Shown here piece after piece: positions 25,849 to 34,021 of a stretch of DNA of 64,000 nucleotides (positions are counted from its first letter, which is position 1; every line of letters starts with the position of its first letter). The DNA is from Nocardioides sp. Soil797. GTDB lineage: Bacteria; Actinomycetota; Actinomycetes; Propionibacteriales; Nocardioidaceae. The notes under the pieces are model-generated. The model was not told the DNA's origin. It worked only from the letters and a program-made list of their open reading frames with translations, and ran no database searches. The position numbers and the translations under genes were made by a program. The DNA is taken from positions 63,556 to 127,555 of the forward strand of contig LMSR01000014.1 in assembly GCA_001429555.1 (NCBI GenBank), in the 5' to 3' direction.

Positions 25849-27063
25849 TCAGACGCGCTCGAGGATGAGTGCCATCCCCTGGCCGCCGCCGACGCACATG
25901 GTGATCAGGCCGGTGGACTTGTCGTGCCAGTCCAGCGAGTTGATCATCGTGTTCTGCAGACGGGCGCCGGTCATGCCGAAGGGGTGACCCACGGCAATCG
26001 CTCCACCGTTGACGTTGAGGCGGTCGATGTCGATGCCGAGGTCCTGGTAGGACGGCACGACCTGGGCGGCGAACGCCTCGTTGATCTCGACCAGGTCGAT
26101 GTCACCGATGCTCATGTTGGCGTTGGCCAGTGCGCGCTTGGTCGCCTCGACCGGGCCGAGGCCCATGATCTCGGGGGAGAGGCCCGAGACGCCGGTGGAC
26201 ACGATGCGCGCGAGCGGCTGCAGGCCGAGCTCCGCCGCCTTCGTGTCGGACATGATCACGACCGCGGCGGCGCCGTCGTTGAGAGCGCAGCAGTTGCCTG
26301 CGGTGACCACGCCGTCGGGGCGGAACACGGGCTGGAGCTGCGAGATGGCGTCGTAGGTGACGCCGGCGCGGGGACCGTCGTCGGTGGAGACCACGGTGCC
26401 GTCGGGCGTGGTGACCGGGGTGATCTCGCGCGCCCAGAAGCCGTCGTTGATCGCCTTCTCGGCCAGGTTCTGCGAGCGGACGCCGAACTCGTCGAGCTCC
26501 TTGCGGTCGAGACCCCGCAGGCGGGCCACGTTCTCCGCGGTCTGGCCCATCGCGATGTAGGCGTCGGGAAGCTGGCCGTCATCGCGGGGGTCGTGCCAGT
26601 CCTGCCCTCCCTCGGCGTACTTCTCCGTGCGCGCGATGGCGTCGTCGAAGACGACGTTGCGGGTGTTGGGGATGTGGTCGGAGGTCCCGTTCTTGAAGCG
26701 CGAGACGGTCTCGACCCCGGCGGAGATGAAGACGTCGCCCTCGCCGGCCTTGATTGCGTGGAAGGCCATTCGTGTGGTCTGCACCGAGGAGGCGCAGTAG
26801 CGCGTGATGGTGGCGCCGGGCACCTGGTCCATGTCGTTGAGGACGTTGACGATGCGTCCCATGTTGTTGCCCATCTCGCCACCAGGCAGGCCGCACCCGA
26901 GGTAGAGGTCGTCGACGGCGTTGCGATCGAGGGCCGGGATCTTGTCGAGCGCGGTCTTGACGATCAACGCCGAGAGCTCGTCCGGGCGGAAGTTCTTGAG
27001 GGACCCCTTGTTCGCGCGGCCGATGGGGGAGCGGGCAACTGAGACGATGACTGCCTCGGGCAT
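25849..27063 (-). CDS. Acetyl-CoA acyltransferase (thiolase)
   Basis: A 404-residue thiolase. The nucleophilic Cys is in TRYCASSVQTT, the GGAIAVGHPFGMTGAR loop carries the catalytic His, and MCVGGGQGMALILERV contains the second active-site Cys and glycine loop. It cleaves 3-ketoacyl-CoA in beta-oxidation, or condenses acetyl-CoA in reverse; no other beta-oxidation gene is adjacent. The ATG is preceded by GGAGAA. A TetR-family gene lies upstream on the same strand, 58 nt away, so co-transcription is possible. Confidence 0.93.
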   Translation of the reverse strand: MPEAVIVSVARSPIGRANKGSLKNFRPDELSALIVKTALDKIPALDRNAVDDLYLGCGLPGGEMGNNMGRIVNVLNDMDQVPGATITRYCASSVQTTRMAFHAIKAGEGDVFISAGVETVSRFKNGTSDHIPNTRNVVFDDAIARTEKYAEGGQDWHDPRDDGQLPDAYIAMGQTAENVARLRGLDRKELDEFGVRSQNLAEKAINDGFWAREITPVTTPDGTVVSTDDGPRAGVTYDAISQLQPVFRPDGVVTAGNCCALNDGAAAVVIMSDTKAAELGLQPLARIVSTGVSGLSPEIMGLGPVEATKRALANANMSIGDIDLVEINEAFAAQVVPSYQDLGIDIDRLNVNGGAIAVGHPFGMTGARLQNTMINSLDWHDKSTGLITMCVGGGQGMALILERV

Positions 27064-27121
27064 GGTTCTCCGATCTGGGAAGACTGTCTGGGGTGACGCT
27101 GGATCTGGATTCTCGCTCAGC

Positions 27122-27721
27122 CTAGTGCGTGTCGTCGCGCTCGTTCCCGAGTAGTGGAAGCATGAGCTGGGCCAGGCAGTCGTTCAGGTATTCGGCCTGG
27201 TCGTCCGCAGCCTGGAGCAGGGCTCCCAGGAGTACGCCGTCCAGCGCGGCGACGAGTGCTTCGGCATGGGCGCTGCTGTGCTCGCGACCGACGGCGTCCA
27301 TCACGTCGTCGACCAGCTGGACGAGCTCTCGGCGCCAGCCGCCGAAGATCGCGGCCAGCTCCGGGTCTCTAGAGGCCTCCATGGTGAGCTCGACCTTGGC
27401 CACCAGCAGTGCCGGCGTACCCAGCCACCCCGTGAACAGCCGGCGGATGGCGGTGACTTCCAGGTCGAGCCGTCCGGCGCTGGCCACCAGCTCCGTGGAG
27501 AGCCCTTGGACGTCGGCGTTGAGGCGAGCCGCGACGAAACCGGCCAGGGCGCGTTGCAGCGAGCTGCGCGTGCGGAAGTAGCTGGAGCAGGAGCCCTCGG
27601 GGAGGCGGGCTCGGCGATCGATCGCCCGATGGGTCAGGCCACGCATGCCGTGATCGGCAACCACCTCGACGGCCGTCTCCAGCAGTTGGCGGCGGCGGGG
27701 GCTGAGCTCGGTGCCGGGCAT
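27122..27721 (-). CDS. TetR-family transcriptional regulator
   Basis: A 199-residue regulator with the TetR N-terminal helix-turn-helix (RRQLLETAVEVVADHGMRGL, THRAIDRRARLPEGSCSSYF, then RTRSSLQRAL) and a helical ligand-binding C-terminus. The start is the ATG at 27721 with AGGAAG upstream. It is divergent from the small membrane gene at 27842; the 120 bp between contain three TCTAC/GTAGA-type inverted repeats that are its likely operators, so it probably represses that gene and perhaps itself. Confidence 0.9.
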   Translation of the reverse strand: MPGTELSPRRRQLLETAVEVVADHGMRGLTHRAIDRRARLPEGSCSSYFRTRSSLQRALAGFVAARLNADVQGLSTELVASAGRLDLEVTAIRRLFTGWLGTPALLVAKVELTMEASRDPELAAIFGGWRRELVQLVDDVMDAVGREHSSAHAEALVAALDGVLLGALLQAADDQAEYLNDCLAQLMLPLLGNERDDTH

Positions 27722-27784
27722 CGTCTGCTTCCTGTCTCGGGGCCTGTGAGGAGGGACACTACCGCCGAAGTTGGCGCGCGATCC

Positions 27785-27830
27785 CTACAGGTGTAGTTTC
27801 TACATACGTAGAGATTCTACATTTGTAGAA
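27785..27830. promoter_or_regulatory. Triple inverted-repeat operator for the TetR regulator
   Basis: Three palindromes stand in a row: CTACA-GG-TGTAG (27785-27796), TCTAC-ATAC-GTAGA (27799-27812) and TTCTAC-ATTT-GTAGAA (27815-27830). Centres are about 15 and 17 bp apart. The last one abuts the AAAGGAAC ribosome binding site of the 27842 gene. Half-site CTAC/GTAG conservation and the position between divergent genes point to TetR dimers binding side by side. Confidence 0.75.
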
Positions 27831-27841
27831 AGGAACTCGAC

Positions 27842-28024
27842 ATGACCTTCGACCTCCTCCCCAACGCCGCACTCCTCGCGGCCAGCTTCTTCGCCCTCGC
27901 CACTGTCGCCGGCATCGTCGCGATCGGCGCACTGACCGCCTTCTTCGTGACCAACCACGAAGTTCGCGTGACCCGCCGCCAGTCGATCCCGACGTACTAC
28001 CGCCAGCTCGCCTTCAGCCACTGA
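27842..28024 (+). CDS. Small single-span membrane protein controlled by the TetR operator
   Basis: A 60-residue protein: a short N-terminus, one long hydrophobic helix (about residues 8-37, with AALLAASFFALATVAGIVA), then a basic, aromatic tail (RVTRRQSIPTYYRQ). The strong AAAGGAAC site 6 nt before the ATG and clean high-GC codon use support translation. No family recognised. Its position under a triple operator suggests an inducible membrane-stress or efflux-accessory peptide, which is only inference. Confidence 0.7.
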   Translation: MTFDLLPNAALLAASFFALATVAGIVAIGALTAFFVTNHEVRVTRRQSIPTYYRQLAFSH

Positions 28025-28076
28025 GTTCGTCGAGGCGCTGGCCCGCCCGAGCCGCGACTCTGGGAGACTGACGACC

Positions 28077-28970
28077 GTGCGCCACGTCTACGAATGCCCC
28101 GTCCGGTGGGCCGACCTCGACCTGCTCGGTCACGTGAACAACGTGACCTACGTCGACTACCTGCAGGAAGCCAGGATCGACATGTTGCTCACGCACGCCC
28201 CGGACAGTCGGGCAACCGACCTGGCCGAGGGCGTGGTGGTCGTCCGGCACGACGTGTCGTACCTGCGCCCGCTGACCTTCCGCAGCGAACCGGTCAAGAT
28301 CGACAGCTGGGTCAGCGAGATCCGGGCGGCCACGTTCACGATGGCCTACGAGGTCTACGACGAGACTCCCGAGGGGCGGGTGGTCTACCTCCGGGCGACC
28401 AGCGTGCTGACTCCCTTCGTCTTCGCCGAGGAACGGCCCCGCCGCATCTCGGCCGCCGAGAAGGAGACCCTGAGCCGGTTCCTCGAGGACAGCCCGTTGC
28501 CTCCGGTGGGAGCCACGACACCGGCGCGCCACAACGAGATCAGCCGTTACCCGCTGCGGGTGCGCTTCTCCGACGTCGACGTCTACGGCCACGTCAACAA
28601 CGTGAAGTACTTCGAGTTCTTCCAGGAAGCGCGCATCGCCTACATGTCGCGCATCTGGGACGGCGTCAGCGAGGGCAGCAGCAAGGTGCCGATGGTGCTC
28701 GCGCAGATGAACGTCGACTACCGGACGCCGATCCTGTTCCGTCCCGACGCCTACGACATCCACTCGTGGGTCTCCCACGTGGGCAACTCGTCGTTCGTCG
28801 TCGAGTCCGAGATCCGTGACCCGCTGGCGGGCGATCGCGATGCCGGCGGCACCCTGCTGAGCCGGGCACGGGTCGTGATGGTGACCTTCGACCCGACCAC
28901 GCAGCGCGCCGCACCGGCTCCGGAGGCCTACCGAGAGCTGCTCCGACGCGAGCTCAGCCGGGCGAGTTGA
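28077..28970 (+). CDS. Double-hotdog acyl-CoA thioesterase
   Basis: A 297-residue protein made of two 4HBT hotdog domains in tandem. Domain 1 opens VRWADLDLLGHVNNVTYVDYLQEAR and domain 2 opens VRFSDVDVYGHVNNVKYFEFFQEAR. Each has the catalytic Asp and the GHVNN loop of 4-hydroxybenzoyl-CoA thioesterase-type enzymes, so the fused form makes its own dimer-like fold. It likely hydrolyses fatty acyl-CoA. The GTG start lies 7 nt after GAGACT. Its last 17 nt overlap the convergent globin gene. Confidence 0.9.
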   Translation: MRHVYECPVRWADLDLLGHVNNVTYVDYLQEARIDMLLTHAPDSRATDLAEGVVVVRHDVSYLRPLTFRSEPVKIDSWVSEIRAATFTMAYEVYDETPEGRVVYLRATSVLTPFVFAEERPRRISAAEKETLSRFLEDSPLPPVGATTPARHNEISRYPLRVRFSDVDVYGHVNNVKYFEFFQEARIAYMSRIWDGVSEGSSKVPMVLAQMNVDYRTPILFRPDAYDIHSWVSHVGNSSFVVESEIRDPLAGDRDAGGTLLSRARVVMVTFDPTTQRAAPAPEAYRELLRRELSRAS

Positions 28971-29340
28971 CCATGAACTGGGCGGCGTGGGTCACGTAGT
29001 CCCAGAACCGCGCGTCCTGCTCGGCGGGCAGCTCCACCGAGTCCAGGCCCGCCCGGAAGTGCACCAGCCAGCGCTCCGCGGCCGCGGGAGTCACGTCGTA
29101 CGGCGCATGCCGCATCCGCAACCGCGGGTGGCCCCGATTGTCGGAGTATGTCGTGGGGCCGCCCCAGTACTGCACGAGGAACAGGGTGAATCGCTCGGCG
29201 GCCGGACCGAGGTCCTCCTCGGGGTACATCGGGCGCAGCAACGGATCGGTGGCGACGCCTTCGTAGAACCGGTCGACGATGCGGCGGATCGTGTCGAACC
29301 CACCGATCTCGTCGTAGTACGTCGAAGCCTCGCTGCTCAT
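28954..29340 (-). CDS. glbO: Truncated haemoglobin, group II (trHbO)
   Basis: A 128-residue 2-on-2 globin, the same length as mycobacterial GlbO. Visible group II features are TyrB10 in DRFYEGVATDP, the TYSD segment, the proximal His in LRMRHAPYDV and TrpG8 in AERWLVHFRAG. It binds O2/NO and is linked to oxygen delivery or peroxide/NO protection. I use the ATG at 29340 (MSSEAS); an upstream ATG at 29349 is in frame. CACAAT on the minus strand (29348-29353) is 7 nt before 29340. The 3' end overlaps the thioesterase gene. Confidence 0.92.
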   Translation of the reverse strand: MSSEASTYYDEIGGFDTIRRIVDRFYEGVATDPLLRPMYPEEDLGPAAERFTLFLVQYWGGPTTYSDNRGHPRLRMRHAPYDVTPAAAERWLVHFRAGLDSVELPAEQDARFWDYVTHAAQFMVNSPG

Positions 29341-29374
29341 GGCCACCATTGTGGCGGCAGGGGCCAACCGTTTC

Positions 29375-30415
29375 TCAACCGGGAGCATCGCCCTGGTCAG
29401 AGGGGACGACTCTCGTCCCGGCGTGGTCCTGCCAGCCGGCGGCCTTGACCACCCACTCCGGGTAGGGCACCTCGATGCCCTCGAAGTCGAAGCGCGCCTT
29501 GATGCGCTGGCGCAGCTCGCGACCGATGCCCCACTGCTCGAGCGGGGCCGTCTTCAGGGCCACCCGGACGTGGACGCCGTCAGGTCCGATGTCCTGCACA
29601 CCCCAGACCTCGGGCGGCTCGATGATGAGGCCCTTGAACTCGTCGTCCTCCCAGAGGTCGTGGGCCACATCGGCCAACACCTGGCGCACCCGGGCCAGGT
29701 CCTCGTGGTAGGCGACCGCGACGTCGAGCACGGTGCGGGCCCAGTTCTGGCTCATGTTGCCGACCCGCAGGATCTCGCCGTTGCGGACGTACCAGACGGT
29801 GCCGTTGACGTCGCGGAGCCGGGTGACCCGCAGCCCGACCGCCTCGACGGCGCCGGATGCCTCACCCAGGTCGACCTGGTCGCCCACGCCGTACTGGTCC
29901 TCGAAGATCATGAAGATGCCCGAGAGGAAGTCGCGGACCAGGGCCTGGGCGCCGAAGCCGAGCGCGACACCGAGGATACCGGCACTCGCCAGCAACGGGC
30001 CGATGTCATAGCCCAGCTGGCCGATCGTCATGATCGCCACGATCGTGAAGACGATGCCGGTGGTGATGCTCTTCAGCAGTGACCCCATGGTGCGCACGCG
30101 TTGGACCCGACGGCCGTGACTCTTGCCGTCGCCCCGCCGCAGTGTCGAGCCGACAGTGGCGTTGCTGCCCAGGGGGATCCGCCCCATGCGGACCGGTCCC
30201 TCCTCGGCGTGACGGACGGTGCGATCGATGGTGCGGTGGATCAGCCATCGCACGACCAGTCCGATCAGGATCAGGACCAGGATTGCGGTCGGTTTGCCGA
30301 GCACCCACTCGGCGACATCTGCTGCCGCCTGGTTGTGGGTGAGCTTCCAGGTGAGCCGACAGGAGATGGCTTGGTCGGGGTCGCACTGGGGGGAATAGCG
30401 ATCGAGCGCAGACAT
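29375..30415 (-). CDS. MscS-type mechanosensitive channel
   Basis: A 346-residue channel with an N-terminal membrane helix (about residues 40-62), a charged loop, two helices around residues 115-160 with the pore-lining stretch LLASAGILGVALGFGAQALV, and the MscS beta domain (DQYGVGDQVDLGEASGAVEAVGLRVTRLRD, GTVWYVRNGEI) before a C-terminal alpha/beta domain. It relieves turgor on osmotic downshock. The start is the ATG at 30415, 7 nt after TAGCCT. Divergent from the 30477 gene. Confidence 0.9.
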   Translation of the reverse strand: MSALDRYSPQCDPDQAISCRLTWKLTHNQAAADVAEWVLGKPTAILVLILIGLVVRWLIHRTIDRTVRHAEEGPVRMGRIPLGSNATVGSTLRRGDGKSHGRRVQRVRTMGSLLKSITTGIVFTIVAIMTIGQLGYDIGPLLASAGILGVALGFGAQALVRDFLSGIFMIFEDQYGVGDQVDLGEASGAVEAVGLRVTRLRDVNGTVWYVRNGEILRVGNMSQNWARTVLDVAVAYHEDLARVRQVLADVAHDLWEDDEFKGLIIEPPEVWGVQDIGPDGVHVRVALKTAPLEQWGIGRELRQRIKARFDFEGIEVPYPEWVVKAAGWQDHAGTRVVPSDQGDAPG

Positions 30416-30422
30416 GGGAGGG

Positions 30423-30428
30423 AGGCTA
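30423..30428 (-). promoter_or_regulatory. -10-like TAGCCT for the MscS gene
   Basis: TAGCCT on the minus strand lies 7 nt before the ATG at 30415. Confidence 0.5.
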
Positions 30429-30463
30429 CGGGCACCGACGACTCGCACCAAGCGCTGGGCCGA

Positions 30464-30469
30464 TATCAT
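30464..30469 (+). promoter_or_regulatory. -10-like TATCAT for the 30477 gene
   Basis: TATCAT lies 7 nt before the GTG at 30477 and overlaps the in-frame ATG at 30468, which argues for the later start. Confidence 0.45.
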
Positions 30470-30476
30470 GCCGAAT

Positions 30477-30851
30477 GTGATGACCTCCACGAACACTCGC
30501 GCGGTGCGACGCGCGGCACGAATGGCAACGACCGCGGCCATGATCAGTATTGCTCTCTCCGGGGTGGTTCTCGCTTCGCCCGCCCAGGCGAACGTCCCCG
30601 AGGGGTGGAGCAACCCCGCCGACGTCGACCCCCTCCACGCGATTGCGCTTCTGGTGGGCGCGCCGCTCGGCCTGATCATCGTGATCGCCCTTCTGGTGTT
30701 CCTGCCGGCGATGGCGCGGCGAGAGAAGGGTGCGGATTCCGGCTCCGGTCGCGACGCCGAATGGTTCGGTGGTCCGCGCAAGAGCAACGACGAGCTGGCC
30801 GCCCCGGACACCGAGGAGTCACAGGCGGGTGGCGCAAGTGGCAAGTGGTGA
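30477..30851 (+). CDS. Small secreted/membrane protein preceding DUF5130 gene
   Basis: A 124-residue protein with an Arg-rich N-terminus and signal peptide (TTAAMISIALSGVVLASPAQA), a short external segment (VPEGWSNPADVDPLHA), one transmembrane helix (LLVGAPLGLIIVIALLVFLP) and an acidic cytoplasmic tail. No family I can name. It overlaps the downstream DUF5130 gene by 23 nt. Starts at 30468, 30477 and 30480 are all in frame; 30477 fits the TATCAT spacing. Confidence 0.75.
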   Translation: MMTSTNTRAVRRAARMATTAAMISIALSGVVLASPAQANVPEGWSNPADVDPLHAIALLVGAPLGLIIVIALLVFLPAMARREKGADSGSGRDAEWFGGPRKSNDELAAPDTEESQAGGASGKW

Positions 30852-31206
30852 CTACTTCAACAACGCTGAGCGGCTCGCCATCGACACCACGATCCGCAAG
30901 TCGGAGCAGTTGTGTCGCTTCGAGTTCTCCGTGTTCGTCGGTGACACCGACGGTGCGGCGCGCCCCTTCGCGACGCGTCTGCACAACACGTTGGTCGCCC
31001 CGACCAAGAGCATCCTGATCCTGGTCGACCCGACCTCACGCGTCCTTGAGATCGTCACCGGCGCCGCCGTTCGCCGCCGGGTGAGCGACGCCGAGATCGA
31101 GCACGTCGTCACCGCGATGCAGGCCCTGTTCGCCGAGGGTGACCTGGCCGACGGGATCCGTCAGGGGATCAGCCAGATCGCCGAGCACGCGCACGCCGCC
31201 GCCTGA
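30829..31206 (+). CDS. DUF5130 (TPM-like fold) protein
   Basis: A 125-residue protein with GDYFNNAERLAIDTTIRKSE, FEFSVFVGDTDGAARPFATRL and SILILVDPTSRVLEIVTG. This pattern is that of the actinobacterial DUF5130 family, related to TPM domains. Function unknown, probably at the membrane. The start GTG 30829 has GAGGAG about 9 nt upstream, inside the preceding gene; GTG 30838 is a less likely alternative. Terminates before two strong palindromes shared with convergent pepN. Confidence 0.8.
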   Translation: MAQVASGDYFNNAERLAIDTTIRKSEQLCRFEFSVFVGDTDGAARPFATRLHNTLVAPTKSILILVDPTSRVLEIVTGAAVRRRVSDAEIEHVVTAMQALFAEGDLADGIRQGISQIAEHAHAAA

Positions 31207-31226
31207 CCCCACGCGCCTCACTGGTC

Positions 31227-31289
31227 TTCCATTTTCCCCGGGTACCCGGGGAAATGGGAACTGCCCGGCCGAAATTTCGGCCGGGCAGT
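31227..31289. terminator. Two adjoining palindromes, bidirectional terminator
   Basis: The first palindrome (31227-31260) centres on CCCCGGGTACCCGGGG. The second (31260-31289) is perfect, ACTGCCCGGCCGAAA followed by its exact complement. A partial third copy of TTTCGGCCGGG follows at 31295-31305. They lie between the convergent DUF5130 and pepN genes. Confidence 0.75.
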
Positions 31290-31346
31290 GCTCATTTCGG
31301 CCGGGAGGTCGGGCGCATCGCACCCGACCCACCGGTCGTACGACGA

Positions 31347-33917
31347 TCAGCCGGCGTCGCGCTCCTGGGCGGCCAGGTAGCGGGCCACGTCGGCACGTCC
31401 TTCGAGCACGTAGCGCTTGGCTCCCGGGTTGGCCTCCGTCTTCTCCAGCCAGGCGTCCACCGTCTCCAGCAGCTCCTGCGAGGCCAGCACCCGCGGGAAC
31501 ATCGCCTCCATCGCCACCGACGCCTTGTGGGCGCCCAGGGTGCTCCACGCGGACTCGGCCGCGTCGAGGTACCTGGCCACGAACGGCTCGAGAATGTCGT
31601 CCTGGCCGTGCTGGTTGAACGCAATCGCGATGCTGCGTTGCGTCTCGTTCGGCGTGGAGCCGTCGAGCATCGCGGCCTCGAAGGCCGCCGCCTTGGCAGA
31701 GGCATCCGGACGCGCGGCGCGAGCAGCGGCCGCCTCCTCCTTGCCCGAGATGGTGTTGTCACGGGCCAGCTCGGCATCGATGCGGGCTTCGTCGGCACGC
31801 CCGGCCCGGGCCAGGGCGCCGATCAGCACCCAGCGCAGGTCCTGGTCGACGGCGAGCCCCTCGAAGGCCAGCGAGCCGTCGAGCAGCGCCTCGAGGTCGT
31901 CCAGCGCCGCCTCGTTGTGCGCGGCGGCGGCGTAGCACCGCACGAAGGTGAGCTGGTGGTCGCTACCAGCCTCGGCGCCCTCGAGCAGCGCACGAAGGCC
32001 GGACTCCCACTGGTCGGCCAGCCCGGAGCGGTTGGCCGGTGCGGAGAGGCTGTGCACGGCCTGGGCGGCGTACGTCGGGATGCGGCTGACGCCCCAGGAG
32101 TCGGTCTCGGTGCCGATGTTGGCCAGGACCAGCTTCACGAAGTCGGTGGCGGCCATCTCGACGTCGCGGGTCATGTCCCATGCCGAACCCCAGCACAGCG
32201 CCCGGGCCAGCGAGTCCTCCATGGAGGAGAGTCCGTCCACGACGGTGGCCAGAGAGCGCTCGTCGAGACGGATCTTTGCGTAGGCCAGGTCGTTGTCGTT
32301 GAGCAGCAGCAGGTCGGGCTGGGCCAGGCCGACGGCTTCCTTGATGTCGGTGGACTCACCCTCGACGTCGACCTCGAGGTAGTGCTCACGAACCAGCTTG
32401 CCCTCGACCGTGTTGTAGAAGCCGATGCCGAGGCGGTGGCGACGCAGCGTCGGCCAGTCGGGGTGGGCCGACTGTGCCACCGACAACGAGGCGTAGTTGC
32501 CGTCGGCGTCGAGCTCGAAGACCGGGGCGAGGGTGTTCACACCAGCGGTCTGCAGCCACTCCTTGGCCCACGACTCCAACTCGCGCCCGGATGCCTTCTC
32601 CAGGGCGGCGAGCAGGTCGGAGAACTCGGAGTTCCCGTAGGCGTGGTCCTTGAAGTACTGCCGCAGCCCGGCCAGGAAGGGCTCGAGGCCCACCCACGCG
32701 ACCAGCTGCTTGAGCACCGAGGCGCCCTTGGCGTAGGTGATCATGTCGAAGTTGACCTCGACAGCCTCGAGGTCGTAGTTGTCGGCCGCGATCGGGTGCG
32801 TCGACGGCATCTGGTCCTGGCGGTAGCCGGTCTGCTTGCGGGCGTTGGCGAAACCGGTCCACGCATCGGTGAAGTCGGTTGCCTCGGCCTCGCACCAGTA
32901 GCAGGCCCACTCGGCGAAGGACTCGTTGAGCCAGAGGTCGTCCCACCACTTCATGGTGACCAGGTCGCCGAACCACATGTGCGCCATCTCGTGGGTGATC
33001 ACCGAGGTGCGGAACTCGTAGAACGAACGCGGCTGGCGCGAGCGGGGGAGATATTCGTCGCGCAGGGTCACGCAGCCGGCGTTCTCCATGGCGCCCATGT
33101 TGTACTCGGGGACATAGAGCTGGTCGTACTTCTCGAACGGGTAGGGGAAGTCGAACTGCTCCTCGAAGAACTCGAAGCTCTGACTGGTGATCTTGACCAG
33201 CTCGTCGCGGTCGAGGAACTCGACCAGCGACTGGCGGCAGTAGTGACCCAGCGGGATGGTGCCGAACTTGCCCTCGTAGGTGTCGAGGACCTCGTGGTAC
33301 TCACCGGCGACGATCGCGGTGATGTAGGTCGACATCTTCTTGGTCTCGGGGAAGTTCCACACCGAGCTGCCGTTGCCGAGGTCTTCGGGGGTCGGGGTCG
33401 GCGCGTTCGAGACGACCTTCCAGTGGGAGGGCGCGGTCACGTTGAAGGTGAAGACCGACTTCAGGTCGGGCTGCTCGAAGGTGGTGAACACCCGTCGGGC
33501 ATCGGGCACCTCGAACTGGGAGTAGAGGTAGACCCGGTCGTCGACGGGGTCGACGAATCGGTGCAGCCCCTCACCGGAGTGGCTGTAGGTGCAGTCGGCC
33601 TGCACGACCAGCTCGTTCTCCGCGGCCAGGTCGCTCAGCGCGATGCGGCTGTCGGCGTACGCCGTGGCGGGGTCGATCGCGACCCCGTTCAACGTGATCG
33701 AGCGGACTTCTGCATCGACCAGGTCGGCGAACGTCTCGGCACCGGGTGAGGTGCAGGTGAAACGAATCGTCGTGGTGGACGCGAACGACGTCTCCTCGGC
33801 TCCCTGGGCCGAGGCGTCGTTCTTCGGGGTGAGGTCGAGGTCCACGGTGTAGGACTCGACGCTGAGGAGAGAGGCGCGGGTCTGCGCTTCTTCGCGGGTG
33901 AGGTTTGTTCCAGGCAT
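31347..33917 (-). CDS. pepN: Aminopeptidase N (M1)
   Basis: An 856-residue zinc aminopeptidase. The exopeptidase motif is in YNMGAMENAGCVTLRDE, the zinc motif in THEMAHMWFGDLVT (HExxH) with the distant Glu in WLNESFAEW, and a C-terminal helical ERAP1-like domain makes up the last ~400 residues. It releases N-terminal amino acids from peptides downstream of Clp proteolysis. The start is the ATG at 33917 (MPGTNLTREEAQTRA); CATGAT lies 7 nt upstream. Divergent from the Rv2466c-like gene. Confidence 0.95.
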   Translation of the reverse strand: MPGTNLTREEAQTRASLLSVESYTVDLDLTPKNDASAQGAEETSFASTTTIRFTCTSPGAETFADLVDAEVRSITLNGVAIDPATAYADSRIALSDLAAENELVVQADCTYSHSGEGLHRFVDPVDDRVYLYSQFEVPDARRVFTTFEQPDLKSVFTFNVTAPSHWKVVSNAPTPTPEDLGNGSSVWNFPETKKMSTYITAIVAGEYHEVLDTYEGKFGTIPLGHYCRQSLVEFLDRDELVKITSQSFEFFEEQFDFPYPFEKYDQLYVPEYNMGAMENAGCVTLRDEYLPRSRQPRSFYEFRTSVITHEMAHMWFGDLVTMKWWDDLWLNESFAEWACYWCEAEATDFTDAWTGFANARKQTGYRQDQMPSTHPIAADNYDLEAVEVNFDMITYAKGASVLKQLVAWVGLEPFLAGLRQYFKDHAYGNSEFSDLLAALEKASGRELESWAKEWLQTAGVNTLAPVFELDADGNYASLSVAQSAHPDWPTLRRHRLGIGFYNTVEGKLVREHYLEVDVEGESTDIKEAVGLAQPDLLLLNDNDLAYAKIRLDERSLATVVDGLSSMEDSLARALCWGSAWDMTRDVEMAATDFVKLVLANIGTETDSWGVSRIPTYAAQAVHSLSAPANRSGLADQWESGLRALLEGAEAGSDHQLTFVRCYAAAAHNEAALDDLEALLDGSLAFEGLAVDQDLRWVLIGALARAGRADEARIDAELARDNTISGKEEAAAARAARPDASAKAAAFEAAMLDGSTPNETQRSIAIAFNQHGQDDILEPFVARYLDAAESAWSTLGAHKASVAMEAMFPRVLASQELLETVDAWLEKTEANPGAKRYVLEGRADVARYLAAQERDAG

Positions 33918-34021
33918 GTCTCGCATCATGTCACCCACGTCACAGAGCGATCCAATTGCTCTTGGTCGCCCCTGGTCCGCGGACGGGAACAGAAGCCGTC
34001 CGGTCGTGGTTGTCATCTGAC

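Noticed and set aside
31254..33749. 831-codon open frame on the plus strand antisense to pepN
   Set aside because: It is the high-GC shadow of pepN; the minus-strand frame has intact zinc and GAMEN motifs and normal length, the plus frame has only low-complexity Val/Gly/Leu/Arg composition.
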